A DNA stretch of 64,000 bases from Thermoplasmata archaeon. GTDB taxonomy: Archaea; Thermoplasmatota; Thermoplasmata; Thermoplasmatales; GCA-001856825. The stretch spans positions 1 to 64,000 of the forward strand of contig JAKAXD010000002.1 of assembly GCA_021816725.1 (NCBI GenBank). Direction: 5' to 3'. Under the pieces are notes generated by a model. The model was given only the letters and a program-made list of their open reading frames with translations. It was not told the origin of the DNA and did no database searches. The position numbers and the translations under genes are program-made. Below are positions 20,294 to 30,353 of the stretch, one piece after another; the stretch's first letter is position 1, and the number at the start of each line of letters is the position of its first letter.

Positions 20294-21691
20294 ATGTCTG
20301 AATCTATTCATGAAGTTGATAAAGAGGATAAAAATTTCAAAAGGGATAAATCGATCTTTTGGAAATCGGTATATGCTCTTCTAATTCTAGCCGTCTCACT
20401 GTTCATAGGGGGGATAGTGATGCAATACGTTTTCCATCAAACCAAGGCACCTTTGCTTCTGGGTTTGATCGTAGCGCTGCCACTTGCCATTCCACTTGAA
20501 CTCTGGAATTTCACTGATCCTGATACTCTATTCAGAGTCATGGCTTTTCAGGACAGGTTTTTGATGGTATGTTTTGGATTTGCTATTGGTGTCGGAGCAA
20601 TACTGCTATATGCCGTTGCATTAATTACTCACCCCAACTTTGGAATAAAAGACTTCTTCGTTCCTGGAATAGTTGTAGGTGGTATAATATTTGGTGCAGG
20701 AGTCGGGCTTGCTGGATACTTCCCGGGAACCATATGGATAGCGCTAGGGACGGGAAGGAGAGATGCAATATTCGCGGCGCTAGGAGGACTACTAGGTGCA
20801 TTTTCCTGGTCCGTGATATTCGGAGGAGTAAGGGGATTTTTCTGGAATACGCTCAATTTCGGTCCAATAACATGGGCCTCAATATTCGGCATAAAGGCCA
20901 AGATCGATGTCTTCTTTGTGAGCCTGATCTTTGGTGTCATTCTTATTGCCGTATTTCTGTTGCTTCCTAGGTATCCTGGAACAAAGGTAAAAAATTCCTG
21001 CGGATACCATATGACTGGAAAATCTGAAAAGACAATAACTTTTGATGCAGTAATAAAGGAGGATTTTGAAAAATATCCAAAGGTCAATAAGTATCTCACA
21101 AGGTTGATTAATGAAAGCAGCGTAGAAAATGCAAGAATGACAATACCTTTGGGCCTGGCATTTACCATAACGGCAGTAGCGGTCATAATACTCCATCAGA
21201 TATTTGGGGAATCAACAACATTCTCCTGGATAGGAGCACAACTTTCATATCTGGTGAGCCCTACCTGGGCTGCTTCCAACCCTTATTTCCAGCTATTCGG
21301 GGGTATGCACATCATCAACGGTTTACCAGTGAACAATCCGTTCAGTGAGATAGGATGGGAGCCTTTCACAGACCTGAGTTCTCTGTTGGGTGGCCTCATT
21401 TCTTCGGTTCTTATATCTAGAAGATTCATGGGTTTCAAGAAACAGGTGCCAAATGCGTGGACTCATAGCCACAATCCGAGATACAGACCTATCGGCTCAT
21501 TCGCCGGGGCATTCATGGTATTGTTCGGTGCGAGAATGGCTAATGGATGTGCGTCAGGGCACATACTGAGCGGTGACATACAGATGGCAATTTCCAGCTT
21601 CGTATTCATGATGTTCGTCCTAATCAGCGCCTGGATCATGCTCAGGTTCTTCTACCACATGAAAATAAATGCGTGGGGATATACTAAATGA
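20294..21691 (+). CDS. YeeE/YedE family sulfur-compound transporter
   Basis: 465 aa multi-TM; GAGVGLAGYFPGTIWIALGTGRRDAIFAALGGLLGAF and FGARMANGCASGHILSGDIQMAISSFVF (YeeE GCxSGH motif). Confidence 0.9.
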   Translation: MSESIHEVDKEDKNFKRDKSIFWKSVYALLILAVSLFIGGIVMQYVFHQTKAPLLLGLIVALPLAIPLELWNFTDPDTLFRVMAFQDRFLMVCFGFAIGVGAILLYAVALITHPNFGIKDFFVPGIVVGGIIFGAGVGLAGYFPGTIWIALGTGRRDAIFAALGGLLGAFSWSVIFGGVRGFFWNTLNFGPITWASIFGIKAKIDVFFVSLIFGVILIAVFLLLPRYPGTKVKNSCGYHMTGKSEKTITFDAVIKEDFEKYPKVNKYLTRLINESSVENARMTIPLGLAFTITAVAVIILHQIFGESTTFSWIGAQLSYLVSPTWAASNPYFQLFGGMHIINGLPVNNPFSEIGWEPFTDLSSLLGGLISSVLISRRFMGFKKQVPNAWTHSHNPRYRPIGSFAGAFMVLFGARMANGCASGHILSGDIQMAISSFVFMMFVLISAWIMLRFFYHMKINAWGYTK

Positions 21692-21752
21692 TGGTGACAA
21701 AGTTGAAAGAACTAAAGTCCATCCATCGCAATGAGCCTCGCTTGGAGGTTAA

Positions 21753-22106
21753 TTGATCATGGCAAAAATTCTGGTGCTGTTAATAACAGGGAAGGACAAC
21801 ATAAACACGGAAATGGTATCATTCAATTTTGCGGCAAATGCAGTAAAAAATGCAAAAGCCGACGTAGAGTTCCTCTTTCTGGGAAGGGGCGTCCAGGCTG
21901 CGGATAACAAGCAGAAAAGTTCACCGCAGTTTGAGGAGCAGGTTGATGAACTGTTGAAGTTAGGGATAAAGGTAAAGATATGCAAGGTAAGCATGGCAGG
22001 AGAGGGGATAACTGAATCGGATATATTCCCGGGCATAGAGATGGTTCTGGGAGGAGTTGAAGTAAACAGTAAAATAGAGAGCGGATATGCAATAGTAACG
22101 TTCTGA
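21753..22106 (+). CDS. DsrE-family protein
   Basis: 117 aa; ILVLLITGKDN...VEFLFLGRGVQ...ELLKLGIKVKICKVSMAGEGITESDIFPGIEMV. Confidence 0.82.
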   Translation: MIMAKILVLLITGKDNINTEMVSFNFAANAVKNAKADVEFLFLGRGVQAADNKQKSSPQFEEQVDELLKLGIKVKICKVSMAGEGITESDIFPGIEMVLGGVEVNSKIESGYAIVTF

Positions 22107-22111
22107 TTTAG

Positions 22112-22900
22112 ATGTTCGGAATCACAGATCTGCAAATAGTACTGTCTATAATTTCGGGATTACTCGTAGGCTTTAGTCTAGGTCTTATAGGCGGAGGGGG
22201 ATCTATACTCGCAATTCCTCTGCTTATCTATTTTGTCGGATACGATCATCCACATCTTGTGATAGGCACGACAGCTCTTGCTGTGGGCATAAATGCGTAC
22301 CTAAACCTCATACCGCATACCTTAAAGAAGAACGTGAACTATAAAACTGGAACATTATTCACAATTCCTGGGGTTGCCGGCGTTCTTGCTGGTTCTGAAC
22401 TTGGACTTCTCACTCCTGGAACGTTCCTGCTCTTCTTTTTCGGTTTCCTCATGATTGGCATAGCGTTATATATGCTACAGAGAAAGTGCGTTGATACGTC
22501 AGAGAAGGAACGCAAGGTATCTAAATCGTACGGAATACTTGTGCTCACTGGCGTTGCGGTTGGGTTCGCTTCGGGATACTTCGGAATAGGGGGCGGATTC
22601 CTAATAGTTCCCGGCCTTCTCTTTGGCGGAGGCCTGAACATTATTCAGGCAGTAGGCACTTCCCTTATGTCCGTCGGTACGTTCGGGATCGTTACAGCTG
22701 CTAGATATGCGATAAATGGCGATGTCAACATAATCATATCGGCTTTGTTCATCATAGGGGGAGTTTTAGGAGGGTGGGTGGGCGCCAGGTACGCAAGCCG
22801 AGTACCAAAGCGCAGGTTGACACAGATATTTGCGATAATAGTGATAGTCGTCGCAATATACATAATATACCAGAACTTCGGAGTAGTCCTTCACCTATAA
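22112..22900 (+). CDS. TauE/SafE family sulfite/anion exporter
   Basis: 262 aa; GFSLGLIGGGGSILAIPLL and GFASGYFGIGGGFLIVPGLLFGGG paired motifs, GGWVGARYASRVPKRRL. Confidence 0.92.
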   Translation: MFGITDLQIVLSIISGLLVGFSLGLIGGGGSILAIPLLIYFVGYDHPHLVIGTTALAVGINAYLNLIPHTLKKNVNYKTGTLFTIPGVAGVLAGSELGLLTPGTFLLFFFGFLMIGIALYMLQRKCVDTSEKERKVSKSYGILVLTGVAVGFASGYFGIGGGFLIVPGLLFGGGLNIIQAVGTSLMSVGTFGIVTAARYAINGDVNIIISALFIIGGVLGGWVGARYASRVPKRRLTQIFAIIVIVVAIYIIYQNFGVVLHL

Positions 22901-23319
22901 CAACTTTATGACTGATATCAAACAAGGATTTTTACGGTATTCGAGACTTTTGGCTTCTATTTCACTCGGGAAGGCAAAAGTCTCAATTAACTCATGAACA
23001 AGCGGTAGATATATCGGAAAAAGTTTGGGACTCTGCTGAGGGGTTCCCCCTCTATAAGGAAACCTACGTTATTAGCAACTGGTCAGTCCCTTGTGCCTGA
23101 TTATGGTCTTTTACAAAACTGAGACTGTGTAAGTGTGTTATGCAATTAATTGGACTGTTTCGGAAAAAGTCTGCATAGTAATTGGAGAGAGGTGTTTGAT
23201 GTTTTATGACCAACACGAAAATCTCAGTTGAGATCATCGAGGGGTGAGATAATAGAGTTTGGAGCAACTATAATCAGCCTCTCGTCAACAGGAAAAGCAT
23301 TTCTGGATACATATTTACC

Positions 23320-23610
23320 TCACTCCTGGAAAGAGAGACTCGGTAAGGAGAATGGTGGGAGAGATTCTTGGATACCGAGTGATGAGTAAGCAGCAACTAT
23401 TTCCCTTATCCTGCTCCTCTTGAATGTTCTCGTGGCATTCATGAGATGGCAGTAGGCGGTGATGTACTTCCTCTTTCTTTCAATGACATCGATCGTTCTT
23501 TCTGTCTTAACCGTATCGTGATAAGATAGGTGATCCTGTAGCTCCTTCCCCACTATGACCCTTACCCTGTTTCCACGTTTTGCCCTTCTGGCCGTCCTGT
23601 CCTTTCCATC
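23320..23610 (-). pseudogene. Fragment with WYL-domain-like C-terminus (probable decayed regulator gene)
   Basis: Reading frame continues upstream of ORF 23320..23553: QDGKDRTARRAKRGNRVRVIVGKELQD...RKRKYITAYCHLMNATRTFKRSRIREI; the AYCHLxxxxRTFxxxRI pattern is WYL-like. Confidence 0.4.
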
Positions 23611-24195
23611 CTGCTGTTCATGGGAGGGAATGTAGCGTCATGTAAAATAGTGAGCATTTTGGCTTTTAAGCATGCCAGCATGTTGAATGTGTAAAACTGC
23701 TCTCATTTTACATGAGACTGTTTGAAATTATTCAAAGAACATCTCCTCAGAAATCATTCTTGGCACTTGCTCCCGTACTTTAGTATCAAATTCAGGTCAC
23801 TCCTGCCGAGTACATAGGTGTATGTCCAATCATCCTTGGAACGGGCGATCTCCGCCTACCTATTACCTTGTGAGTGAGACCTATATGAGATTTCGGGTGA
23901 GTCAAGAGAGGGTGCTTACATTATCGTATGACGAGATTCGGTACCGTGGCACAAATAGAGAATCGTTCGTCTGGGGGTCCATAAATACTGATAGCATTGA
24001 TGTGTTGTGTTTGCTCCTTGTTTGCAGAAACGTTTCCTGTAGATGACTGGAAGTTTTCTAGAGAAATTGTTGACGATGAGTGGAAGTAGCAGCATATGCT
24101 CTGCGAATGAATGGCGTGTGATCTACCAAGGGCTAGACTCATCGAATGTGTACCTTTTTTGCTGTACTAGGTTTAGTTTGACCCGGTGCCAAGAA

Positions 24196-24822
24196 TCAAA
24201 GAAAAGATGCAGAATTTTCCCGCATAACCCGGACCTCGTCGTCTATAAGGGTCTTGTAACTGGAGAGGCTGGTGCCTGTGTCGATGATAACAAAAGCGTA
24301 GGCTCCTGCCCGACCTACGCTTATCAATTCATAAGAATTCAGTCCACCTGTACTGAAGTAAAAGACGCTGAAGTGGTCATGGGTAACATTTTGCAAGCCT
24401 TGAGTAGTGATGAACTGGGTAAGGTTTTGCTTCCAAATTTGGTTCTGCTGTTTATAGAAAGCCAATGAGGAGAGTGATGAAGAGAATTCAAGTGAACTAA
24501 TACTCAGTTTTCCTGGTCCTGAGATAGCGCTTAAGAGTATTTCTTTAAATTCGGTTACATTCTTAGAGTTGTAATTGCCAGTAATGTTGTTGTAGGTGAC
24601 TGTAAGCTGCTGCCCTGTGAGATTGAGGATTTGTTATTCGGAAACGACTCCCACAAAAAAAGTATTATCTGCAATATAGACTGCAGCTTCACTCTCTCCA
24701 ATCACCACAGCCAGCAATATTAAGGTTGAAATGATCACAACCCTCCACCTGGAAGATATGTTGGTTTTTCTCGGAGCTCTTTCAGTTAACTGTGAATTAC
24801 TGGAAGTGTTGAATTCATCATT
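24196..24822 (-). pseudogene. Decayed membrane-anchored secreted protein with in-frame TAA
   Basis: One continuous minus frame: RKTNISSRWRVVIISTLILLAVVIGESEAAVYIADNTFFVGVVSE-[TAA 24636-24634]-QILNLTGQQLTVTYNNITGNYNSKNVTEFKEILLSAISGPGKLSISSLEFSSSLSS-LAFYKQQNQIW...; upstream in-frame stop and no clear ATG. Confidence 0.65.
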
Positions 24823-24979
24823 AGCTTTCTTTTCTCTTTACCACATTTTATTCTATCACTTTTAGTTGAGAATAACAATTTGTCGTATATTTGTTTTTTA
24901 TCCTGATATCAGAAAACGTTCAAAGCTAAATCTATATTCTATTTATAGTCAGATTTCATTATAATTTTGGTCTGTGTAA

Positions 24980-27838
24980 ATGGTAGGAACTTTCCAGTCG
25001 TGCAGCAAGAGTTATGGGCACATGGCCGGCGTGTCGATCCTACTGGCGCTTGTTGTTATTCTGTCCGCTTTCGCAGGCGGATTTCAAAACACAGAGACAC
25101 AGGTTCCTGCCGAAAGCCACATCTTAGGATATTTGAGCCCTCCGGAAAATGTCAGTTTCCCGAGAGGTCAGGGTGATTCCAATGGACTGACCTCTCAATC
25201 TTCCCAGGGGACATCAAATGACCCTTATGCAGGGTACGTTCAATATACACTCTTCCCAAACAACAATACACTCTTGAACGGGAACGTTGCGGGTAACGAG
25301 AATGGAACGGTTCTGATCGATTCGGGTGCGGACCCTTATGAGCTGGAATACGACCCGATAAACAATCTGGTCTATGTGTCCGATTTTCTCTCGGGGAAGA
25401 TCTCTGTTGTTGAGCCCATATCTAATAAGGTCATCTTCAACGTTACTGGTTTTCATTTCCCCACAGCTTTTGCACTGGACAAGAAGGATAACTACCTTTA
25501 CGTAGCTAACTTGGGGTCAAACTATGTTTCCGTAGTTAATGGCAGCAGTGGCAGCTACGTAGGGAACATATCCGTGCCGTCTGGTCAAGGTGGGATTGCA
25601 TTCGATCCTGAGAACGGTTATCTATACGTGAGTGATTATCAATATGGTTCTGTTTCCATAATAGACGCAAGCACGGACAAAATCGTTTCAAGCGTATCCG
25701 TTGGAGAGTTTCCCTATTCTGTGTGCTACGACCCATCCAACGGTTATGTTTACGTTGGTCATTACGTCCCGATTCTTGTAAGCTTATCTGGTTCTGTTCT
25801 TTCCCAGGCTGAAAACAGTGCGTCAAGTGCGAGCTATAATTCAAGCGATATTGTTGTCATAGACCCCTTCACAGGTCAGGTCATCTCCGCTTTAGGAGCC
25901 AGTTCTGATGTATCTGACATAGAATTTGATTCATCTAACGGCGATCTATATGCAGTCAACGCCATAAGCTCGTACATTACGACAATCAGCTCGGCCAGTG
26001 ACGATGTCATCTCAAATGTGACCCTAGGTTTCCACCCCAATCATATTGCTTTCAACCCTTCAACCGGGCTGATATACATCACTCCTTCGATCGAGTCGGA
26101 AATTATCACTTCTCTACTGCCTAAATTTGATAATGTCACCGTGATGGACCCGTCACTTGGCTCTGAGGTATCCCAGCTGGAGGTCGGCTGGGGAACGGAA
26201 GGGATCGTTTTCGATGCGCTGAACAGCCGCTTCTATGCCGCTAATTCCGGGTCCGGAACTATCTCTGTCATTTCAACACAGCGTGCTTATACTGCGAGCT
26301 TCAACGTTTCAGGCATTCCACGAGAATTTGGATGGTTTGTGAACGTCACGGGCATTCCATCCTCTGGCCGCATTTTAGGGGATTCATACTCACTCGATCT
26401 TCCGAACGGTACCTACGATTTCGCCGTAGCATCTTCGAACAAGAGTTACAGACCTGATCCGTACTCCGGTTCTTTCAGCATAGACGGTTCATCCATTTCA
26501 CTATCCATACCCTTCTCAGAGGTGCTGTATCAGGTCCTCTTCAATGAGGAGGGTCTCCCATCCGGGATGAACTGGACTGTCATCCTCTCCGGATCGTCAA
26601 ACACCTCCGCATCATCATCGATAGGATTCAAGGAACCGAATGGGACGTTCAATTACTCTATCTCGACCGTGCAGGGATTCCATGCCATCCAATCCTACGG
26701 GAAGGTCGGAGTGGACGGAAAAACGGTGACGGAATCTGTTTCATTCAAAAGAACCGTATACCCGGTAATTTTTGCTGAATCGGGCCTGCCCTCCGGGGCA
26801 GGTTGGTCAGTTACCCTGAATGGCACGTCGCTTTCTTCCAATACGACCTCTATAGTATTCACCGTCACGAACGGAACTTACTCTTATTCTGTTGGGTACG
26901 TTCCTGGTTACAGGGCGTCAAACACCACTGGCACCGCCGTTGTGAACGGTTCGTCCGTCACGGTTTCAGTGAACTTTACGTTGACAGATTATCCGCTTAC
27001 GGTTGTTGCCAATGGCCTGCCTAATGGGACGAACTGGTATGTGACACTTGCTCAGTCGTTCAATCACCGTACTTTTCTAAAGGAGATATCCCCCAACTCT
27101 TCATATGAGACCGTTTCACCAAACAGTTCAGAATTCACCTTTCTAGTTCCGAACGGTACCTACGCATTCTCAATAACTTGGAACATCTGGCCTGCCCCCT
27201 ACCTGCCATCAGTGACCCAAGGTTTTCTTAGCGTGAATGGAAGCGGTGTCAAAGAAATCCTGAACTTCAGCAGGGCGTACCTTTTACTGTTCAACGAGTC
27301 CGGTCTACCTATCTTCACTGTTCCTAACATTGCGATAGAGAACAACAGCGATTTTTACCTCTACCCTAACTCATTCTATCAATCATTGTTCCTAGTCCTT
27401 AACGGCACTTATTCCTATTCGATTGGTTCTATTGACGGGTTCTATCCGTCCCCATCAAACGGTACCATCAGCGTAAACGGGAGCAACGTGTTTCTGTCTG
27501 TCGAGTTCTACAAGCCGGGTTATTTCATCGGCAAAATGACCACAATGAATGTTACGCTCACAATCAACGGATCCAGTTACATGATAAAGAACGGAGAATT
27601 CAACATGTCCCTCAGGCCTGGGACTTATGAAATCAATGTTTCAGCTCCGGGGTATGAAGCTTACAGAACGAACATAACAGTTTCATCTTCCACAGTGACT
27701 TCACTCTCTATTCATAGCCTTTCAAAAGCATCAGCGCCTTCTTCGTTACCAGTTTTGCTCCTCGTTATCGCAATGATAATCATAGTAGCTTTCGTCGTCG
27801 CTGCAGTAGCATTGGTGAGATTCAGGAAAAGGACATGA
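24980..27838 (+). CDS. Large surface protein: YVTN-type beta-propeller followed by tandem 'ESGLPxGxxW...NGTYxYxI' repeats and a C-terminal TM
   Basis: 952 aa; NNLVYVSDFLSGKISVV, NYLYVANLGSNYVSVV, GYLYVSDYQYGSVSII propeller blades; FAESGLPSGAGWSVTLNG...NGTYSYSV repeats; C-terminal LLLVIAMIIIVAFVVAAVALVRFRKRT. Confidence 0.9.
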   Translation: MVGTFQSCSKSYGHMAGVSILLALVVILSAFAGGFQNTETQVPAESHILGYLSPPENVSFPRGQGDSNGLTSQSSQGTSNDPYAGYVQYTLFPNNNTLLNGNVAGNENGTVLIDSGADPYELEYDPINNLVYVSDFLSGKISVVEPISNKVIFNVTGFHFPTAFALDKKDNYLYVANLGSNYVSVVNGSSGSYVGNISVPSGQGGIAFDPENGYLYVSDYQYGSVSIIDASTDKIVSSVSVGEFPYSVCYDPSNGYVYVGHYVPILVSLSGSVLSQAENSASSASYNSSDIVVIDPFTGQVISALGASSDVSDIEFDSSNGDLYAVNAISSYITTISSASDDVISNVTLGFHPNHIAFNPSTGLIYITPSIESEIITSLLPKFDNVTVMDPSLGSEVSQLEVGWGTEGIVFDALNSRFYAANSGSGTISVISTQRAYTASFNVSGIPREFGWFVNVTGIPSSGRILGDSYSLDLPNGTYDFAVASSNKSYRPDPYSGSFSIDGSSISLSIPFSEVLYQVLFNEEGLPSGMNWTVILSGSSNTSASSSIGFKEPNGTFNYSISTVQGFHAIQSYGKVGVDGKTVTESVSFKRTVYPVIFAESGLPSGAGWSVTLNGTSLSSNTTSIVFTVTNGTYSYSVGYVPGYRASNTTGTAVVNGSSVTVSVNFTLTDYPLTVVANGLPNGTNWYVTLAQSFNHRTFLKEISPNSSYETVSPNSSEFTFLVPNGTYAFSITWNIWPAPYLPSVTQGFLSVNGSGVKEILNFSRAYLLLFNESGLPIFTVPNIAIENNSDFYLYPNSFYQSLFLVLNGTYSYSIGSIDGFYPSPSNGTISVNGSNVFLSVEFYKPGYFIGKMTTMNVTLTINGSSYMIKNGEFNMSLRPGTYEINVSAPGYEAYRTNITVSSSTVTSLSIHSLSKASAPSSLPVLLLVIAMIIIVAFVVAAVALVRFRKRT

Positions 27839-28033
27839 GGTGCAGGATTCAAGGTAACCTGGAGATGGCCTAGGATTGTCATTACGGTAAGCAGACAAGC
27901 ACATCGATTGTTTTCCTATAATAGCGTCAGCAGCATAACATGAATGACATCTCACATTTCGAAGCTCTCAAGTAAGATGTATAAAACAACTTTATAATTC
28001 CAACTTATGTTGAGATATAAGCCTGTTTGTATA

Positions 28034-28105
28034 TGGACCGGTCGGGATTTGAACCCGAGGCCTCTTGCTTGCGAAGCAAGCGATCTTCCACTGATCTACC
28101 GGCCC
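28034..28105 (-). tRNA. tRNA-Ala (anticodon CGC)
   Basis: Minus strand GGGCCGGTAGATCAGTGGAAGATCGCTTGCTTCGCAAGCAAGAGGCCTCGGGTTCAAATCCCGACCGGTCCA; 7-bp acceptor stem, CTTGC/GCAAG anticodon stem, GGTTCAAATCC T-arm. Confidence 0.95.
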
Positions 28106-28117
28106 AGTTGCGGTCTA

Positions 28118-29077
28118 TCACCGCATTATTTTTGTAGATTTCTCTTTCAATTTCTTATCTTCTGCTTCATAGGAAAAGTATTCAATAAGCTCATAATACT
28201 CCTTTCTCGTCATTAATTTTCCTAGAAATTCCCTCTGTGTCCCTCTTTTAGAAAGTTCTCCATAAATTTCATCCATATACTTAAGTGCACCCCTGAAGGC
28301 AGTCAGGGGGAATATTACTATCCTGTACCCAAGATTCCTAAGTTCATCTACTGAAAGAAGGGGACTTTTACCGAACTCCGTCATATTTGCCATGAGAACA
28401 CCACCAACTTTACCTGAAAACTCCCTGAACTCCTCCTCTGATTCGAGCGCTTCCGGGAAAATTCCGTCTGCCCCCGCTTTCAGGTAGAGCTTGGCTCTCT
28501 CAATGGCATTGTCTATCCCATCAACACTTCTTGCATCGGTTCTTGCAATGATCATGAAGTCCTTGTTCACTCTTGCCTTGCATGCTGCCTCCACTTTCTC
28601 AATCATTTCATCTACTTCTATCAGTTTCTTACCTTCCAGATGACCGCATTTCTTCGGCAAAACCTGGTCCTCTATGTGAACAGCAGATGCTCCTGCGCGT
28701 TCAATCTCCCTTATCGTTCTTTCAACGTTGAGCACTTCCCCAAAACCTGTATCAATATCGACTATCAACGGAAGCTTGCTCACTAGCTTTATTCTCCTAA
28801 CTTCCTCTGCAATTTCGCTCAGGCTCGTTAAGGAAAGGTCCGGGAGGCCCATGGCGCCTGCCACTCCTGATCCTGAAAGGTAAAGCGCCTTGAACCCATG
28901 CTTCTCAGCAATAATAGCACTGATTGCATTGAAAACACCTGGCGCTGCAACCACTCCTCTCGAAACAGACTGTCTTAGCTCCGAAGGATCAGATCTTGAT
29001 CCTTCAAATAAGTCATCCGTTCTTTTGGCATTCTTTTTCATTTCATTCACATCCTTCATTATATTGGTGAAATTCAA
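28118..29077 (-). CDS. prpB: Isocitrate lyase/PEP mutase family, methylisocitrate lyase-like
   Basis: 319 aa; PLIVDIDTGFGEVLNVERTIREIERAGASAVHIEDQVLPKKCGHLEGKKLI (KKCGH motif), MIIARTDARSVDGIDNAIERAKLYLKAGADGIFPEAL. Confidence 0.88.
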   Translation of the reverse strand: MNFTNIMKDVNEMKKNAKRTDDLFEGSRSDPSELRQSVSRGVVAAPGVFNAISAIIAEKHGFKALYLSGSGVAGAMGLPDLSLTSLSEIAEEVRRIKLVSKLPLIVDIDTGFGEVLNVERTIREIERAGASAVHIEDQVLPKKCGHLEGKKLIEVDEMIEKVEAACKARVNKDFMIIARTDARSVDGIDNAIERAKLYLKAGADGIFPEALESEEEFREFSGKVGGVLMANMTEFGKSPLLSVDELRNLGYRIVIFPLTAFRGALKYMDEIYGELSKRGTQREFLGKLMTRKEYYELIEYFSYEAEDKKLKEKSTKIMR

Positions 29078-29080
29078 TTT

Positions 29081-30031
29081 TCATTCAAAGTAGTCCATTA
29101 TGAGTTCGCATACGTCAGTAGAATAAAGCGCTATTCTTTCGGCATCTTCGAGTATTTCAGCCAGTACAATTCCTTCTGCAGATTCTCTCAGCGAACGATT
29201 TATTTTATCCCTCTCGCTTTTGAAATATCCTTTCTTCGATATTTCAATGTTCGCGTTCTGGACGTCCTTCTTGAAGAAGTATTCCATTGACCTCCCCATG
29301 ATGTCGGTAGCAGCCTTGATGTAGTTCTTTATTTCCACGTTGTTCAGGGTCCTCTTACCTAGAAGGCTGTAGATCCTTAATCCATGATCAGCTATTCTCT
29401 CCAATATCCTTGATACAAGTAGATAGGAAAGAGCCTCTGACGATGAAATCTTGTTAAGCTGTAGAACAGAGTAATCCTTAAGACTCTGGTTAAAGAGCCT
29501 CTGTATGTAGATATTGAACTTGTCAACTTCATTCTCCTTTTGCAGCACGTAATCAACTGGTATCTTTTGATCGCTAATTGATTCTGCAACTATGCTTCTC
29601 ACTAATGTCACCATTCTCCTCATTCCCTTTTCGAAGGTCAGCATTGGCAGTGAAATTAAGTCCTCCATTGTTGCTTCATTGGCCTTTTCATCAATTATCT
29701 CGAATCCTATAGTATAATCCATGAATCTCCTCATTACGTCGTCCATGGCCTTCTTGTCCTCTGCCCTTATGATGATCTTCTTAACTCCCTGTATGTATTT
29801 AGATATCAACATCCTTAGTTCGTTGTCTATATCCGCATCCTTCTTGATGTCCAAAATCGCACCAGAGGAAGTCTGTTCCCTGTCGAAAGGTTCCATCATG
29901 ATACCCCCCTTGTCGTTGTAGTTGAGCATGACCTTTGACCCTACTTTAAGATCAAAGTTCTGACACCATGCCTTGGGAAGGGATACTACAAGGGTGCTAC
30001 CACCTGTCTTCTGGATTTTTCTTATCTCCAC
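29081..30031 (-). CDS. AbrB/SpoVT DNA-binding plus PhoU-domain protein
   Basis: 316 aa; N-terminus MEIRKIQKTGGSTLVVSLPKAWCQNFDLKVGSKV, helical PhoU-like C-terminus (SYLLVSRILERIADHGLRIYSLL). Confidence 0.88.
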   Translation of the reverse strand: MEIRKIQKTGGSTLVVSLPKAWCQNFDLKVGSKVMLNYNDKGGIMMEPFDREQTSSGAILDIKKDADIDNELRMLISKYIQGVKKIIIRAEDKKAMDDVMRRFMDYTIGFEIIDEKANEATMEDLISLPMLTFEKGMRRMVTLVRSIVAESISDQKIPVDYVLQKENEVDKFNIYIQRLFNQSLKDYSVLQLNKISSSEALSYLLVSRILERIADHGLRIYSLLGKRTLNNVEIKNYIKAATDIMGRSMEYFFKKDVQNANIEISKKGYFKSERDKINRSLRESAEGIVLAEILEDAERIALYSTDVCELIMDYFE

Positions 30032-30353
30032 TGTATTAGATAGTCATCATATATTTCAATGTGTTTATATTTTAATTAAGCTTCTTTTCAAGCTAATTTC
30101 TCGAAGAATGTAATGAAAGACGAACGCATAGAATTTATATAGAGTTCTTTTCAAAGTCAGTGTTTATTCTAGGTGTTATACGCACGCTTCCGCTTGGATT
30201 ATGGTATATCTTCCTCGTGCTGCTGCAGAGATTCCCAGATTTAATATACTGCCCCACAATTATCAAAGTCATTAGCTAATAAAGAGACAATACCCACTTT
30301 CTTAGCTATAGATATTACAAAAGCTCTTTAATAGGGGCACCATTTGTAGAGCT

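Noticed and set aside
20629-21186. 185 aa minus-strand ORF
   Set aside because: Antisense shadow of the well-supported YeeE/YedE gene.
24043-24468. 141 aa plus-strand ORF
   Set aside because: Antisense to the decayed secreted-protein frame, which has a TM and continuous coding character.
28007-28216. 69 aa plus-strand ORF (WTGRDLNPRPLACEASDLPLIYRPS)
   Set aside because: Classic antisense-of-tRNA translation; it covers tRNA-Ala(CGC).
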